Shown here: piece after piece, positions 1-9,295 of the stretch | Position numbering within the stretch: position 1 is the first letter of the stretch | Layout of the letters: every line of letters begins with the position of its first letter | NCBI GenBank assembly: GCA_964598395.1 | Contig: CAZRBW010000001.1 | Location: forward strand, 1 to 64,000 | Reading direction: 5' to 3' | Source: CAXBDP01 sp964598395 | GTDB lineage: Bacteria > Bacteroidota > Bacteroidia > Cytophagales > Cyclobacteriaceae | Length of the DNA stretch: 64,000 nucleotides | Position numbers and translations under genes: made by a program | Notes under the pieces: generated by a model | Told to the model about the DNA's origin: nothing | Database searches by the model: none | What the model saw: the letters and a program-made list of their open reading frames with translations, nothing else

Positions 1-1
1 C

Positions 2-430
2 ATATTTTTAAGCTTAAGTCATCCTGATGATTTGACCAGATCTGACGAGGCAGGTATGAAAGTAGCCTCCATTAGCACTCATGTGCCTGATCCACAAAAT
101 AATATTGTAGATGGCAAATTAGCAGAAGAAGCAGTAATCAATATTTTGGAGGAAAAGGGATTTCTGCGTAGAAACGATATTGTCTATCAACACAGCTCCT
201 CTCCAAAAAGCTGGGAAAAATGGACTGGTAGGGCTTTTGGATTTGTAGGCGGCTATCCTCAATACTTTTCTATCAAGCCGTGGCAAATGATAGAAGCACG
301 AGTAGATGGGCAAGGAATGTATCAATGTGGTGATACAAGCTATCCAGGGCAAGGCATTCCAGGAACTACGCTTAGTGGCATTATTGCCGTGGAAAAAATG
401 ATAAAGGATAAACGCTTAAAATTTAATTAA
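2..430 (+). CDS. Phytoene desaturase/carotenoid isomerase-like FAD oxidoreductase, C-terminal part
   Basis: The reading frame is open from the left edge of the window, so only about the last 142 residues of a larger protein are present. The tail carries the block CGDTSYPGQGIPG followed by TTLSGI, the C-terminal FAD-binding signature of the CrtI/CrtISO (COG1233) family of phytoene desaturases and carotenoid isomerases. Members use FAD to dehydrogenate or isomerise polyenes, or act on related substrates; the substrate cannot be told from this fragment. A TTG at 32 lies inside the frame and is not a convincing start. No terminator is evident after the stop. Confidence 0.7.
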   Translation: MFLSLSHPDDLTRSDEAGMKVASISTHVPDPQNNIVDGKLAEEAVINILEEKGFLRRNDIVYQHSSSPKSWEKWTGRAFGFVGGYPQYFSIKPWQMIEARVDGQGMYQCGDTSYPGQGIPGTTLSGIIAVEKMIKDKRLKFN

Positions 431-600
431 AAATCCTGGTTAATAGGAAATCCAATCGAATGTCCATTTCCGTAAATGATTGTCCAAAAGCGAACATTTA
501 ATAGGCCACTTTTGAAATAATATATTCGATTTTATTAAAGTTGGGCTGTTTTCATTTCTGGCATAATGCTTGGCAATACAAAAAACGTAATACAACGACC

Positions 601-837
601 ATGGATACAATAAGCAATCGTAAAAGAGGTGTTATATCAGGCTTGATCCTTTTTATAGGTGTTCTAGTGGGCATTACTGTTTTAGCTTATGCATTTGGAC
701 TTACACCATGGGCGTCTAAAGCAAGTATAGTTTATACTCAAAAATCCAATGAGTTAGTTGTTTCAGATTATTCTAACTTCAATCCAATCAACTTCATCGA
801 GCGCTTAAAAGAAGAGAGATCTAAAGAGAGAGCATAA
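601..837 (+). CDS. Small single-pass membrane protein, unknown function
   Basis: A 78-residue protein. I start it at the ATG at 601; the frame is open to a TTG at 541, but those 20 residues look unlike a natural N-terminus. After a short basic head (NRKRG) there is one hydrophobic segment at about residues 11-32, then a soluble tail rich in charged residues (LKEERSKERA). The shape suggests an inner-membrane anchor with a short extramembrane domain. I do not recognise the family. It stands alone between the oxidoreductase fragment and a convergent gene and ends before a hairpin terminator. Confidence 0.5.
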   Translation: MDTISNRKRGVISGLILFIGVLVGITVLAYAFGLTPWASKASIVYTQKSNELVVSDYSNFNPINFIERLKEERSKERA

Positions 838-894
838 ATTAAGCTTAGTTGAAAAAATCCAAGTGATTTATTAAGCCTTAAGTCTATAAACGAA

Positions 895-932
895 AAACCC
901 TGCTAGATATGAATTCTGTCAGGGTTTCATTT
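895..932. terminator. Bidirectional hairpin terminator between convergent genes
   Basis: Arms AAACCCTG (895-902) and CAGGGTTT (920-927) enclose a 17-base loop. An A-run lies on the left and CATTTTT on the right, so the hairpin can end transcription of the small membrane protein gene (+) and the Gre-like gene (-). Confidence 0.7.
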
Positions 933-943
933 TTGATTATATT

Positions 944-1393
944 CTAATAGACTTCTTCAATTGTGTAAGTACGACTATTAAAGGTAATTTGCTCTCCAGA
1001 CTTTTTATCGAGAAGGGCAGAAGCTAGCGGAGAAATTGCTGAAATAAGCATTAACTTTTCTCCCTGAAAATCAACCATTCCTAGGCTTGCAGATATAAAA
1101 AAAGTATTCAAATTCGTCTTCACAATGCTCCCAGCTTCTATCTTTTCTGAAGATTTACTAAGATTTAGAGTGTCGATCAATCTATAGATTTTATTGAGTT
1201 CTTCAATTTGGCGAGTGAATTTATCAGCTTCTTGCTGCATCATTTCTCTACCTGTTTCGAATTTATCTCCTGCACTGCTTTTAGTTTCTTCGAAAGACGC
1301 CTCTTTTGTCAAGTTCATTTCTTCCTTAGTGCTCTTCAACTTTTCTGCAACTATATTAAGGCAATGCTGCTGCAACGCTATTTTGTTAATCAT
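944..1393 (-). CDS. GreA/GreB-like C-terminal-domain protein
   Basis: A 149-residue protein. The first half is charged and predicted to be helical or coiled-coil (about residues 15-75); the second half holds a Gre-like block, SPLASALLDKKSGEQITF, resembling the C-terminal FKBP-like domain that lets GreA, GreB and Rnk bind RNA polymerase. The N-terminal coil resembles the Gre secondary-channel finger in outline, but a catalytic acidic tip cannot be assigned. Relatives in Bacteroidota are sometimes labelled 3-oxoacyl-ACP synthase, which the sequence does not support. It starts 12 bases after the M43 protease and is probably the last gene of the mrp operon. A role in transcription elongation is inferred. 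Confidence 0.6.
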   Translation of the reverse strand: MINKIALQQHCLNIVAEKLKSTKEEMNLTKEASFEETKSSAGDKFETGREMMQQEADKFTRQIEELNKIYRLIDTLNLSKSSEKIEAGSIVKTNLNTFFISASLGMVDFQGEKLMLISAISPLASALLDKKSGEQITFNSRTYTIEEVY

Positions 1394-1405
1394 AAATAAA
1401 GTTTC

Positions 1406-4400
1406 TTAATTTTTAACGATCCTTTTTACCTCTTTAAAGCCCTGACCTTCAATTTGCAAGATATACATTCCCATCGGAATTGTTGTTAAATCCAATGTAT
1501 AGGTCTGGTTAAGAGTATTTGGGTAAAATTGCTCAAAATATGGAATTCCTGAAAGATCAAATAAGGTCATTTTAATTGACTCTCTTTCATCGCGAACAAA
1601 TACAATATTGAGTAGGCTCTGTGTTGGGTTTGGATAGATATAAAAGCTATTATCTGGGATTCGCGTTGGCTGAGCAATATCTTGGATAAATAGCTCTAGA
1701 TTATCAATATATAAATTGTTGCTATTATCTGCTGAGGTAACCTTAACAGCTAAACGGTAATTTCCACCACCCACTATTTCATTTAACGATACATACACAT
1801 TCTCCCAATCGTCTCGTGAGTTAGGTATCCATGCCTCATTATCTTCAGATTCTTCCTCTAACTCTTCCCATTCTTTTTCCCAAATCAACAAACCATCCTC
1901 TTCAGAACATTCTTTAAATGCATAGACTTGAATATCATTTTCATAGCTTGTATTGAGTGCATAGGAGAGTCTGAAATGGAAAGAGGCCTCATCTAAATTG
2001 GAGAGATTAAAAGCCGGAGAAACCAACCAATAATTGTTTGTAGGTTCATTTTCTGCAAAAATATCAAGCTTCAACGCCTCATTTTCAGGTGTTTGATCAG
2101 GTGCTATACTTAATTCCCATTGGGTTTCTGATTGGGTTGAAAATGATAACCAACCATCAGGGAAGTTACCTGTAATTTTATCTCGATATGGTGTCAATCC
2201 AGTGCTGTTGCTAATGCCGAATTTACTCGTAATTAGATTATTGCTAAAATCAATATCGCTGCCTTCCAAAGGACTTACAGATATGCTCAAATCGTGAATT
2301 CCATTTTGATTGATATTGGCAGAGATTGTATGAGTATAAACGCCGGATGCGCCAATTTCTAACTGATTCAGATTTTCACTAAAGCTTTGATTACCAACTT
2401 GATAATTAATTACAATTCCCTTTACTTCAAAAGGGCTAAGGTTCGAAATTATCAAATCAAAATTTATTTGTCCAGGACAGTAAATTGGTTTGAATTCACT
2501 ACTAGCAGTTAAGCTCAAATCGATCTGAGGATTCTGATTTGGCAAAATGGCAATGTCATCCAAATAGAAATTATTACCTCGCCCATTGATTCCAATAAAT
2601 GCAATTTGAATATCTGACATTCCTTTAAGTAAACTAAGGTCAATTGTTCTTACTCCCCAATCTTGCGCTCCAGCAGGTACAAATTGGTTGTTGCGGGAGG
2701 ATGCCGTTGCCAATTGACTTCCCTTCAAATGCAGCAAAGTATTACTATCTGGAAAGGTTTTTCCACAATCTGTAGAATAAATTATCTTAAACTCATCTTC
2801 ATAAAAAGCACCATTTTTCAATGCGTATGCGTATCGAAAAAATAATTCTGGAGCTTCTGCGGTACTGAAATCTAATAATGGAGTTAGTAAATAATCAGTC
2901 GCACCAATTACTACTTCACCATGAATATAAAATTGCATGGCTATCGCTTTGTTGGTGGGCGAAATAGAAGGTGCATTTGCCAACTGCCAAGTAAAAAGTC
3001 TATCAGGATTATAAGTGCTCCAATTGGCGGGAAAATTATTAAAAATTTCAAAAACGGGAAGATTTGCCCTGAATGGAACATTGATCTCGTGAAGTAATTT
3101 ATTGTTCTCAAGTTGATCATCACCATCCTCACCATTGACAGTTTCAATTGAAAATTCTAAAGACTGAATACCTCTTTCAGTTATAAAAACAGGGCTGTAT
3201 GAAATTACTCTTTGAGCACCAGGATTGAGTACCTGAGTAAGTTGATGTGTCTCAACTAATAAATTACTGTTGTATAAACTTATAGTGGCACTTGTGATTG
3301 GTTCTGTTCCAATATTTCTGATTCGAATTGCTACTTCAAATCCATTTTCACAAGTAGCAATATCAGGACTTATCAGACTTGTAATACTCAAATCAGTGAA
3401 AGGTTCGCTAGCGTCAATCAAACCGGGCGAATTCAACAAACTTTGGCGTCTTGGGCTATTTTCCACCACTGTGAGCATTCTGCCTTTTTGATCTAGCGTG
3501 AACAAATTCATGCAAGCATCACTTGAATAATCCATGTAGTTTTGAACCATCGTGATTTCTCCACAACTTTCTCTTTGTGGATTACAACCAGTAGATGGAC
3601 TATCCATGTTTGGTGTATCCAAGCAAAAGTCATCTACGTTACAACCGCCATCGCCCCAAGTATGTCTCAATCCAAAAAAATGACCCACTTCATGAGTAGC
3701 TGTTCTGCCTAAAGATGTTGTTCTTGCATTTCCTCCCGCTCCAAAAAGTTCATAATCTACCACGACACCATCAGTGGTTCTACCAAATACCTGATCTAAT
3801 CCAGGTAAATCAGACTCAGGAAATTGCGCCCAACCAATTATACCAAAAGACAAATCAGCAACCCATATATTTAAGTAATCTTCTGAAGGCCAAAAACTAT
3901 TATTGCTCATTTCTTGACTGAAATTCTGAGCCCAAATATTTCGAGTGCCTTGCTTTCGTATAATTCCATTTGTTGGATTTCCATCTGGATCTGTACCAGC
4001 CAATACAAACTCAATTCCTACATCTGCAGCTACTGGTAAAAATCGCTGCGGAGTGTTGACTGCATCTTCATTTTGCCTTCTGAAATCCTGATTTAAAATT
4101 TCAATCTGAGCTAAAATCTGTTCATCAGGTATATTAGCACCTTGACCGTAGGGTTCTCCCTTATGTAGGATATGGATAACTACAGGTATTTTATAAATTT
4201 TTTCTTGGTACGCAAAAAGCTGAATTTGGCCGAAATTCTCTAAGCGTTCATTCTGCTTGTGATCCATCCATTGCTCGAATTCCATAATAAGGTTTCGACC
4301 TGGAAAGCGCTTTTGACGCAACTCTTCAAAGTAACCAACGCCACATTCTTTATCAAATTCACTCTGCGCTTGGCTTTGAAATTGACTCAAGATTAAAATA

Positions 4401-4456
4401 AAAAAACTGCTTGTAATTAGCAGAGCTTTACAAACAGTGAGATTTAAAAAATTCAT
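1406..4456 (-). CDS. Secreted M43-family zinc metalloprotease with T9SS sorting domain
   Basis: A 1016-residue exported protein. A signal peptide ends near residue 30 (SQAQ). The catalytic domain carries the metzincin motif HEVGHFFGLRH, with zinc ligands His255, His259 and His265 and catalytic Glu256, followed by the cysteine-bearing segment typical of the pappalysin/cytophagalysin (M43) family. Next come a CARDB-like domain (about 350-450) and two jelly-roll or MAM-like modules, each with a conserved aromatic and Asp-rich end (YLDDIAI and YIDNLEL). The last 80 residues (from YPNPT to the basic end KRIVKN) are a type A T9SS sorting tail, so the protein should cross the outer membrane and be surface-attached or released. 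It lies 19 bases after nfu and 12 before the Gre-like gene. Two recurring octamers fall inside it, at 2693 and 3732. Confidence 0.9.
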   Translation of the reverse strand: MNFLNLTVCKALLITSSFFILILSQFQSQAQSEFDKECGVGYFEELRQKRFPGRNLIMEFEQWMDHKQNERLENFGQIQLFAYQEKIYKIPVVIHILHKGEPYGQGANIPDEQILAQIEILNQDFRRQNEDAVNTPQRFLPVAADVGIEFVLAGTDPDGNPTNGIIRKQGTRNIWAQNFSQEMSNNSFWPSEDYLNIWVADLSFGIIGWAQFPESDLPGLDQVFGRTTDGVVVDYELFGAGGNARTTSLGRTATHEVGHFFGLRHTWGDGGCNVDDFCLDTPNMDSPSTGCNPQRESCGEITMVQNYMDYSSDACMNLFTLDQKGRMLTVVENSPRRQSLLNSPGLIDASEPFTDLSITSLISPDIATCENGFEVAIRIRNIGTEPITSATISLYNSNLLVETHQLTQVLNPGAQRVISYSPVFITERGIQSLEFSIETVNGEDGDDQLENNKLLHEINVPFRANLPVFEIFNNFPANWSTYNPDRLFTWQLANAPSISPTNKAIAMQFYIHGEVVIGATDYLLTPLLDFSTAEAPELFFRYAYALKNGAFYEDEFKIIYSTDCGKTFPDSNTLLHLKGSQLATASSRNNQFVPAGAQDWGVRTIDLSLLKGMSDIQIAFIGINGRGNNFYLDDIAILPNQNPQIDLSLTASSEFKPIYCPGQINFDLIISNLSPFEVKGIVINYQVGNQSFSENLNQLEIGASGVYTHTISANINQNGIHDLSISVSPLEGSDIDFSNNLITSKFGISNSTGLTPYRDKITGNFPDGWLSFSTQSETQWELSIAPDQTPENEALKLDIFAENEPTNNYWLVSPAFNLSNLDEASFHFRLSYALNTSYENDIQVYAFKECSEEDGLLIWEKEWEELEEESEDNEAWIPNSRDDWENVYVSLNEIVGGGNYRLAVKVTSADNSNNLYIDNLELFIQDIAQPTRIPDNSFYIYPNPTQSLLNIVFVRDERESIKMTLFDLSGIPYFEQFYPNTLNQTYTLDLTTIPMGMYILQIEGQGFKEVKRIVKN

Positions 4457-4475
4457 ATTATCGGGAGGGAGGAAA

Positions 4476-4748
4476 TCAGAATTCAGGCTGTGTTAAATTT
4501 ACCGCAGTTACTGCTTTAATTTCAGGCACTGCCTTTTTCACAGCCTCTTCAACTCCAGCTTTTAGCGTCATAGTGGACATTGGGCAGGTACCGCAGTTGC
4601 CCAATAATTCTAATGATAAAATCATATCATCTGAAAGATCTATAATTCTTACATTGCCTCCATCTGTTTGCAAATAAGGCCTGATACCATCAAGTGCGCC
4701 TTCTAATCTCTCTAGCAATGCGGGATCTATGTTTGTTGTTGTATTCAT
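4476..4748 (-). CDS. nfu: NifU-like Fe-S cluster scaffold/carrier (Nfu)
   Basis: A 90-residue protein consisting only of the NifU C-terminal domain. The CxxC motif is in GNCGTCPMS (Cys52 and Cys55), which in homodimers bridges a [4Fe-4S] cluster and passes it to target enzymes. The upstream block RPYLQTDGGNV is typical of the family. It starts two bases after the mrp stop, so the two genes are surely co-transcribed and probably translationally coupled; both act late in cytoplasmic Fe-S assembly. Confidence 0.9.
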   Translation of the reverse strand: MNTTTNIDPALLERLEGALDGIRPYLQTDGGNVRIIDLSDDMILSLELLGNCGTCPMSTMTLKAGVEEAVKKAVPEIKAVTAVNLTQPEF

Positions 4749-4750
4749 TT

Positions 4751-5845
4751 TTAAGCTTTTAGTTCAACTATTTTGGTTTTCTCGCCTGTTGCATTTCTAA
4801 TTGCTACTTGACGAGCCACTTCCTCTGCCAAACTGAGGAATGATTGAGAAATTACATCATTCTTAAGCACAATTGGATAACCTAAATCACCACTTTCTCT
4901 AATGCTTTGAACGATAGGTATTTCACCAAGATAAGGGATGTCATTGTCAGAAGCCAATTTTTTACCTCCACCTGATCCAAAAATATAATATTTATTATTA
5001 GGAAGTTCCTCTGGCGTAAAATAAGCCATGTTTTCTACTACTCCCAAAACGGGCACATTAATCTGAGGTTGCTTAAACATTGCTAAACCTTTACGAGCAT
5101 CTGCCAAAGCGACTTTTTGTGGTGTGGTTACTATTACCACGCCCGTTACAGGTACGGATTGTACCATCGTTAAGTGAATATCGCTAGTACCTGGCGGCAG
5201 ATCAATTAAAAGGTAATCTAATTCACCCCAATCAGTATCGTTAAAAAACTGTCTTAAGGCCGAACTTGCCATAGGTCCTCTCCAAACTACCGCATTTTCC
5301 GCAGGAGCCAAAAAGCCGATTGAAATTAATTTAACACCGTATTGCTGTATCGGTACAATTAGGTTTTTGCCATCCACTTGCTTCAATGTAGGCTGCTCTG
5401 CTTCACAATTAAACATCGTAGGAATACTCGGACCAGAAATATCAGCGTCTATCAAACCTACCTTTGCGCCTTGTCTTGCCAATGATACCGCCAAGTTGGT
5501 TGTTACAGTAGATTTCCCAACGCCACCTTTACCAGATGCTACGGCAATAATATTTTTTACATTTGGCAGAAAATTAGCTCCACTTCGAATACTTGTTACT
5601 TCTGCGGTTACGTCAATATCTATTTCAACTTCAGTTCCTGCCACCATTTCAATGGCCGATATACAGTCATTTTTAATGATTTCCTTCATCGGGCAGGCTG
5701 GTGTAGTGAGCACCAACTGAAAGGAAATTTTTTGGTCAGTTACAATTAGATCTCTGATCATATTTAAGGTCACCAAATCTTTTTTAAGATCTGGATCCTG
5801 TACGGTACTTAATGCTTTGGTTATTGTTTCTTTAGTAATTCCCAT
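4751..5845 (-). CDS. mrp: Mrp/NBP35-family P-loop ATPase, Fe-S cluster carrier
   Basis: A 364-residue protein from the ATG at 5845; the frame extends to a TTG at 5857, but MGITKETI matches the usual family start. Residues 1-85 form a MIP18/DUF59 domain (DPDLKKDLVTLNMI). The deviant Walker A GKGGVGKST is at about 105-113, followed by DADISGPS and LIDLPPGTSD switch motifs of the MinD/Mrp group. The family binds and transfers Fe-S clusters in an ATP-dependent way. A CxxC metal motif near the C-terminus is not evident. It heads the leftward operon mrp-nfu-protease-Gre-like. Confidence 0.9.
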   Translation of the reverse strand: MGITKETITKALSTVQDPDLKKDLVTLNMIRDLIVTDQKISFQLVLTTPACPMKEIIKNDCISAIEMVAGTEVEIDIDVTAEVTSIRSGANFLPNVKNIIAVASGKGGVGKSTVTTNLAVSLARQGAKVGLIDADISGPSIPTMFNCEAEQPTLKQVDGKNLIVPIQQYGVKLISIGFLAPAENAVVWRGPMASSALRQFFNDTDWGELDYLLIDLPPGTSDIHLTMVQSVPVTGVVIVTTPQKVALADARKGLAMFKQPQINVPVLGVVENMAYFTPEELPNNKYYIFGSGGGKKLASDNDIPYLGEIPIVQSIRESGDLGYPIVLKNDVISQSFLSLAEEVARQVAIRNATGEKTKIVELKA

Positions 5846-6039
5846 TCTGATAGTCAATTCTCTAAATCTGAGTGCAAATTAAGTTTATTAATATTAAATG
5901 GTTAACCAAAATTGCTGCTAAATGATTTATTGTTTTGCTTTTCAGCTCAAATTCTTCTTCATTGAGGAAGAATTGAATACTATTATGCAAGCCCTGCAAA
6001 TAGATTCTCAGTAAATCCTCCCGCTTTCATGTTTTTAGG

Positions 6040-6047
6040 TATTTTTG
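6040..6047 (+). promoter_or_regulatory. Bacteroidota -7 element at the dnaG start
   Basis: TATTTTTG fits TAnnTTTG. It ends four bases before the dnaG ATG, so a start site about six bases downstream would fall on the start codon, implying a leaderless or nearly leaderless mRNA. I see no good -33 TTG at the usual spacing. Confidence 0.4.
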
Positions 6048-6051
6048 CAGA

Positions 6052-7974
6052 ATGAGCCTGAGTAAAGAAACGATCGATCAAATAAAAGAAAGAATGGACA
6101 TCACAGAAGTGGTGTCTGATTTCGTTTCGCTCAAAAAGAAAGGCCAAAATCTCTGGGCTTGTTGTCCTTTTCACAATGAAAAATCTCCTTCATTTTCAGT
6201 TTCTCCTAACAAGCAATTTTTCAAATGCTTCGGTTGTGGCAAAGCTGGTGATGCAATAACTTTTATTGAGGAAATCGAAGGCTTATCATATATCGACTCC
6301 TTAAAATTTCTGGCTGGGAAATATGGCATTGAGATAGAAGAAAGGGAAAGCACACCTGAGGATCAATTAAGACAAAACGAGCGAGAAAGTCTCTTTATCG
6401 TACTCAATTTTGCCAATGATGTTTTCAAGAATTTACTTTGGGAAAGTGAGGATGGAAAGGCAATTGGGCTGAGCTATTTTAAAGAAAGAGCATTTAGCGA
6501 AAGTACTATTCGCAAATTTGAACTCGGCTATACAGTTGATCAATGGGATTACTTGATGAAGCTTGCAATTCAGAATTCTTACAGTGAAGATATTCTCGAA
6601 AAGGCTGGTTTGATCTTAGTAAATGAGGCCAAAAAATACGATCGATTTAGAGGCAGAGTAATGTTCCCAATCCACAATACCTCTGGAAAAGTGGTAGGGT
6701 TTGGTGCAAGGACATTATCTAAAGACAAAAAGCAGCCAAAGTATATTAACTCGCCTGAGTCTGTTGTTTATCACAAAAGCAAAATTCTATACGGCTTATT
6801 TCAAGCAAAATCTGCTATAAGAAATGCTGATAATTGCTACTTGGTAGAAGGCTATACGGATGTAATATCAATGCATCAGTCTGGTGTGGAGAATGTGGTT
6901 TCATCTTCTGGAACTTCATTGACAGAAGAGCAGATAAAGCTGATTTCGAGGTTTACTAAGAATATTACCGTGCTATTCGATGGAGATGAAGCTGGGATTA
7001 AGGCTTCGCTTCGTGGTATTGATATGATCCTAGAGCAGGATATGAATGTGCGGGTGGTAATGTTCCCGACTGGAGAAGATCCAGATTCATATTCTAGAAA
7101 GGTTGGCAGCACTACATTTACAGAATATTTAGAAAAAGAGTCTCAAGATTTTATTTCTTTCAAAACCAAGCTCTTTGTAAATGAAGCTGGAAATGATCCT
7201 GTAAAAAAGGCGGGCACCATTCGCAACATAGTCGAAAGTATTGCCAAAGTTCCAGATCCGATCAAAAGGACTGTATATCTCAAGGAATGCAGCAAACTTC
7301 TTGAAATTGGCGAAGATATTCTTATTGCCGAGATTAATAAGATTACGATTCAGCAGAGGAGAGCTAAAAATAGAGAGGAGATGGAATTTCCGTTGCCTCC
7401 GGAAGCTATTCCAGACCATAGTGATAATCAAAGAAAATCCAGCCAGAGTTTAGAAGAGGTTATTAAGCTTCAAGAAAAGGAAAGTGTTCGATTGCTTATC
7501 AATTATGGCTTCAATGAATTAGAAGATGAAGGTAGTTTGGCAGATTTTATATTAGCAAGTTTAGCCGATGTGGAATTCACTACTCCACATTATGCTGAGT
7601 TGATTAATCTCTATAAAATAGAACTTGCAAAGGGAAAAATTCCTGATGTTCAATATTTTATCGACAATACAAAGGAAGAATTAAAAGAAGTAGTGATTGA
7701 CTTGGTGAGTACGCGCTACGAAATAAGTGAAAGGTGGGAGCATGAGCACGAAATTTTGATTCCTCACGAATCTGAAATTTTGGATAAAATGGTGGTAACT
7801 AATATTCTCCGTCTGAAATTCAGAATTGTCCAAATGCTAATACGGGAAAACATGCTTGAATTAAAGAATTCCAGCTCGGATGATGATATGATAATATTGA
7901 TGAATCGACACAAAAACTTCAAAGTCACAGAAATGGAATTGGCCAAACAATTAGGTGTAGTGGTCGCCAGATAA
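6052..7974 (+). CDS. dnaG: DNA primase
   Basis: A 640-residue protein that lays RNA primers at the replication fork. The N-terminal CHC2 zinc finger has likely ligands Cys38, His41, Cys59 and Cys62. The catalytic core contains the TOPRIM domain with Glu266 (LVEGYTD) and the acidic pair Asp310/Asp312 (FDGDEAG). The C-terminal 180 residues should be the helical DnaB-binding domain. Length is normal for the family. The gene stands alone: it diverges from mrp upstream, and ribBA follows after 96 bases with its own candidate promoter. A CCTCCCGC octamer lies at 6017-6024, just upstream of the start. Confidence 0.95.
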   Translation: MSLSKETIDQIKERMDITEVVSDFVSLKKKGQNLWACCPFHNEKSPSFSVSPNKQFFKCFGCGKAGDAITFIEEIEGLSYIDSLKFLAGKYGIEIEERESTPEDQLRQNERESLFIVLNFANDVFKNLLWESEDGKAIGLSYFKERAFSESTIRKFELGYTVDQWDYLMKLAIQNSYSEDILEKAGLILVNEAKKYDRFRGRVMFPIHNTSGKVVGFGARTLSKDKKQPKYINSPESVVYHKSKILYGLFQAKSAIRNADNCYLVEGYTDVISMHQSGVENVVSSSGTSLTEEQIKLISRFTKNITVLFDGDEAGIKASLRGIDMILEQDMNVRVVMFPTGEDPDSYSRKVGSTTFTEYLEKESQDFISFKTKLFVNEAGNDPVKKAGTIRNIVESIAKVPDPIKRTVYLKECSKLLEIGEDILIAEINKITIQQRRAKNREEMEFPLPPEAIPDHSDNQRKSSQSLEEVIKLQEKESVRLLINYGFNELEDEGSLADFILASLADVEFTTPHYAELINLYKIELAKGKIPDVQYFIDNTKEELKEVVIDLVSTRYEISERWEHEHEILIPHESEILDKMVVTNILRLKFRIVQMLIRENMLELKNSSSDDDMIILMNRHKNFKVTEMELAKQLGVVVAR

Positions 7975-8042
7975 TTTTCAGAACCACAGGAGCCATAATG
8001 ATGTTAAGTGAGCATTGGTAATTATTCCAAAAAATAAAAAAG

Positions 8043-8050
8043 TAAATTTG
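8043..8050 (+). promoter_or_regulatory. Candidate -7 promoter element for ribBA
   Basis: TAAATTTG followed by C fits TAnnTTTG and sits 20 bases before the ribBA ATG, giving a leader of roughly 14 bases. The nearest upstream TTG (8015-8017) is about 25 bases away, longer than ideal. Confidence 0.4.
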
Positions 8051-8070
8051 CCCTCTGGAAAGAAATAGAC

Positions 8071-9294
8071 ATGACTAAAGAGACGAAATTAAACACAATA
8101 GATGAGGCCTTAGAAGCTATTCGTAACGGTGAAGTGATCATTGTAGTTGACGACGAGGACAGAGAAAATGAGGGTGATTTCTTAACTGCTGCCAGAAATG
8201 TAACTCCAGAAATCATAAATTTCATGGCTACACATGGTCGTGGTTTGATCTGCGCTCCATTGATAGAAGATAGATGTGATGAACTGCAATTAGATTTAAT
8301 GGTCAGTCATAACACCGTACTGCATGAAACACCATTTACAGTATCCGTCGATTTGCGTGGGCATGGTTGTACCACTGGTATTTCAGCCTCGGACAGAGCC
8401 AAAACGGTGCAGGCATTAATCAATCCTGAAACCAAACCAGAAGAACTCGGAAAGCCAGGTCATATTTTCCCATTGCGTGCAAAGCGTGGAGGAGTGTTAC
8501 GCCGTGCTGGGCACACAGAAGCCACAATTGATATTGCTAGGTTGGCTGGATTCGAGCCCGCAGGTGTTTTGGTAGAAATAATGAATGAAGACGGCACGAT
8601 GGCAAGATTGCCAGAATTGCTGAAAGTGGCTGAACGTTTCAATCTTAAAATTATCAGCATCAAAGACCTTATCGAATATAGGTTACAAAAGGAAAGCTTA
8701 ATTGAGCGCCTTATCGATGTGAAATTGCCTACAGATTTTGGCGACTTTGATTTAGTTGCTTACAAGCAAGTAAGTACAGGAGAAAATCATCTGGCATTAA
8801 TAAAAGGAGAATGGAAAAAAGATGAGCCCGTTTTAGTGAGAGTCCACTCATCTTGTGTAACTGGAGATATTTTTGGTTCATGTCGTTGCGATTGTGGTCC
8901 TCAATTACATGCAGCTATGGATATGGTGGAGAAAGCAGGGAAAGGAGTAGTATTATATATGAACCAAGAGGGTAGAGGAATTGGTTTAATTAATAAGTTG
9001 AAGGCATATAAGCTCCAAGAAGAAGGAATGGATACAGTGCAGGCGAATGAAGCTTTGGGTTTTAATATGGATCATAGAGATTATGGCGTTGGCGCTCAAA
9101 TACTTCGCGACTTAGGTATAACCAAATTGTCACTAATTACGAATAATCCTAAGAAGCGTGTTGGGTTGATGGGCTATGGCTTAGAAATAGTAGATAATGT
9201 ACCTATTGAAATATCGCCCAACCCTCACAACGAGAAGTATTTGCAAACAAAACGTGATAAAATGGGTCACGATATTCTTAGTCAGATTAAATAG
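8071..9294 (+). CDS. ribBA: Bifunctional 3,4-DHBP synthase / GTP cyclohydrolase II
   Basis: A 407-residue fusion that supplies both precursors of riboflavin. The N-terminal half converts ribulose 5-phosphate to 3,4-dihydroxy-2-butanone 4-phosphate and carries the acidic loop DDEDRENEGDF (about 27-37). The C-terminal half opens GTP and holds the zinc-binding cysteines Cys262, Cys271 and Cys273 (CVTGDIFGSCRCDCG). The region NQEGRGIGL, part of the GTP site, is intact, so both halves should be active. No FMN riboswitch is visible upstream. The next gene starts one base after the stop. Confidence 0.95.
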   Translation: MTKETKLNTIDEALEAIRNGEVIIVVDDEDRENEGDFLTAARNVTPEIINFMATHGRGLICAPLIEDRCDELQLDLMVSHNTVLHETPFTVSVDLRGHGCTTGISASDRAKTVQALINPETKPEELGKPGHIFPLRAKRGGVLRRAGHTEATIDIARLAGFEPAGVLVEIMNEDGTMARLPELLKVAERFNLKIISIKDLIEYRLQKESLIERLIDVKLPTDFGDFDLVAYKQVSTGENHLALIKGEWKKDEPVLVRVHSSCVTGDIFGSCRCDCGPQLHAAMDMVEKAGKGVVLYMNQEGRGIGLINKLKAYKLQEEGMDTVQANEALGFNMDHRDYGVGAQILRDLGITKLSLITNNPKKRVGLMGYGLEIVDNVPIEISPNPHNEKYLQTKRDKMGHDILSQIK

Positions 9295-9295
9295 T

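Noticed and set aside
541..600. N-terminal extension of the small membrane protein from a TTG
   Set aside because: The added residues are unlike a signal or membrane start, while the ATG at 601 gives a normal membrane protein N-terminus.
4461..4472. CGGGAGGGAGG near the protease start as another octamer copy
   Set aside because: It reads TCGGGAGG and so lacks the leading G-C step; it was not counted.
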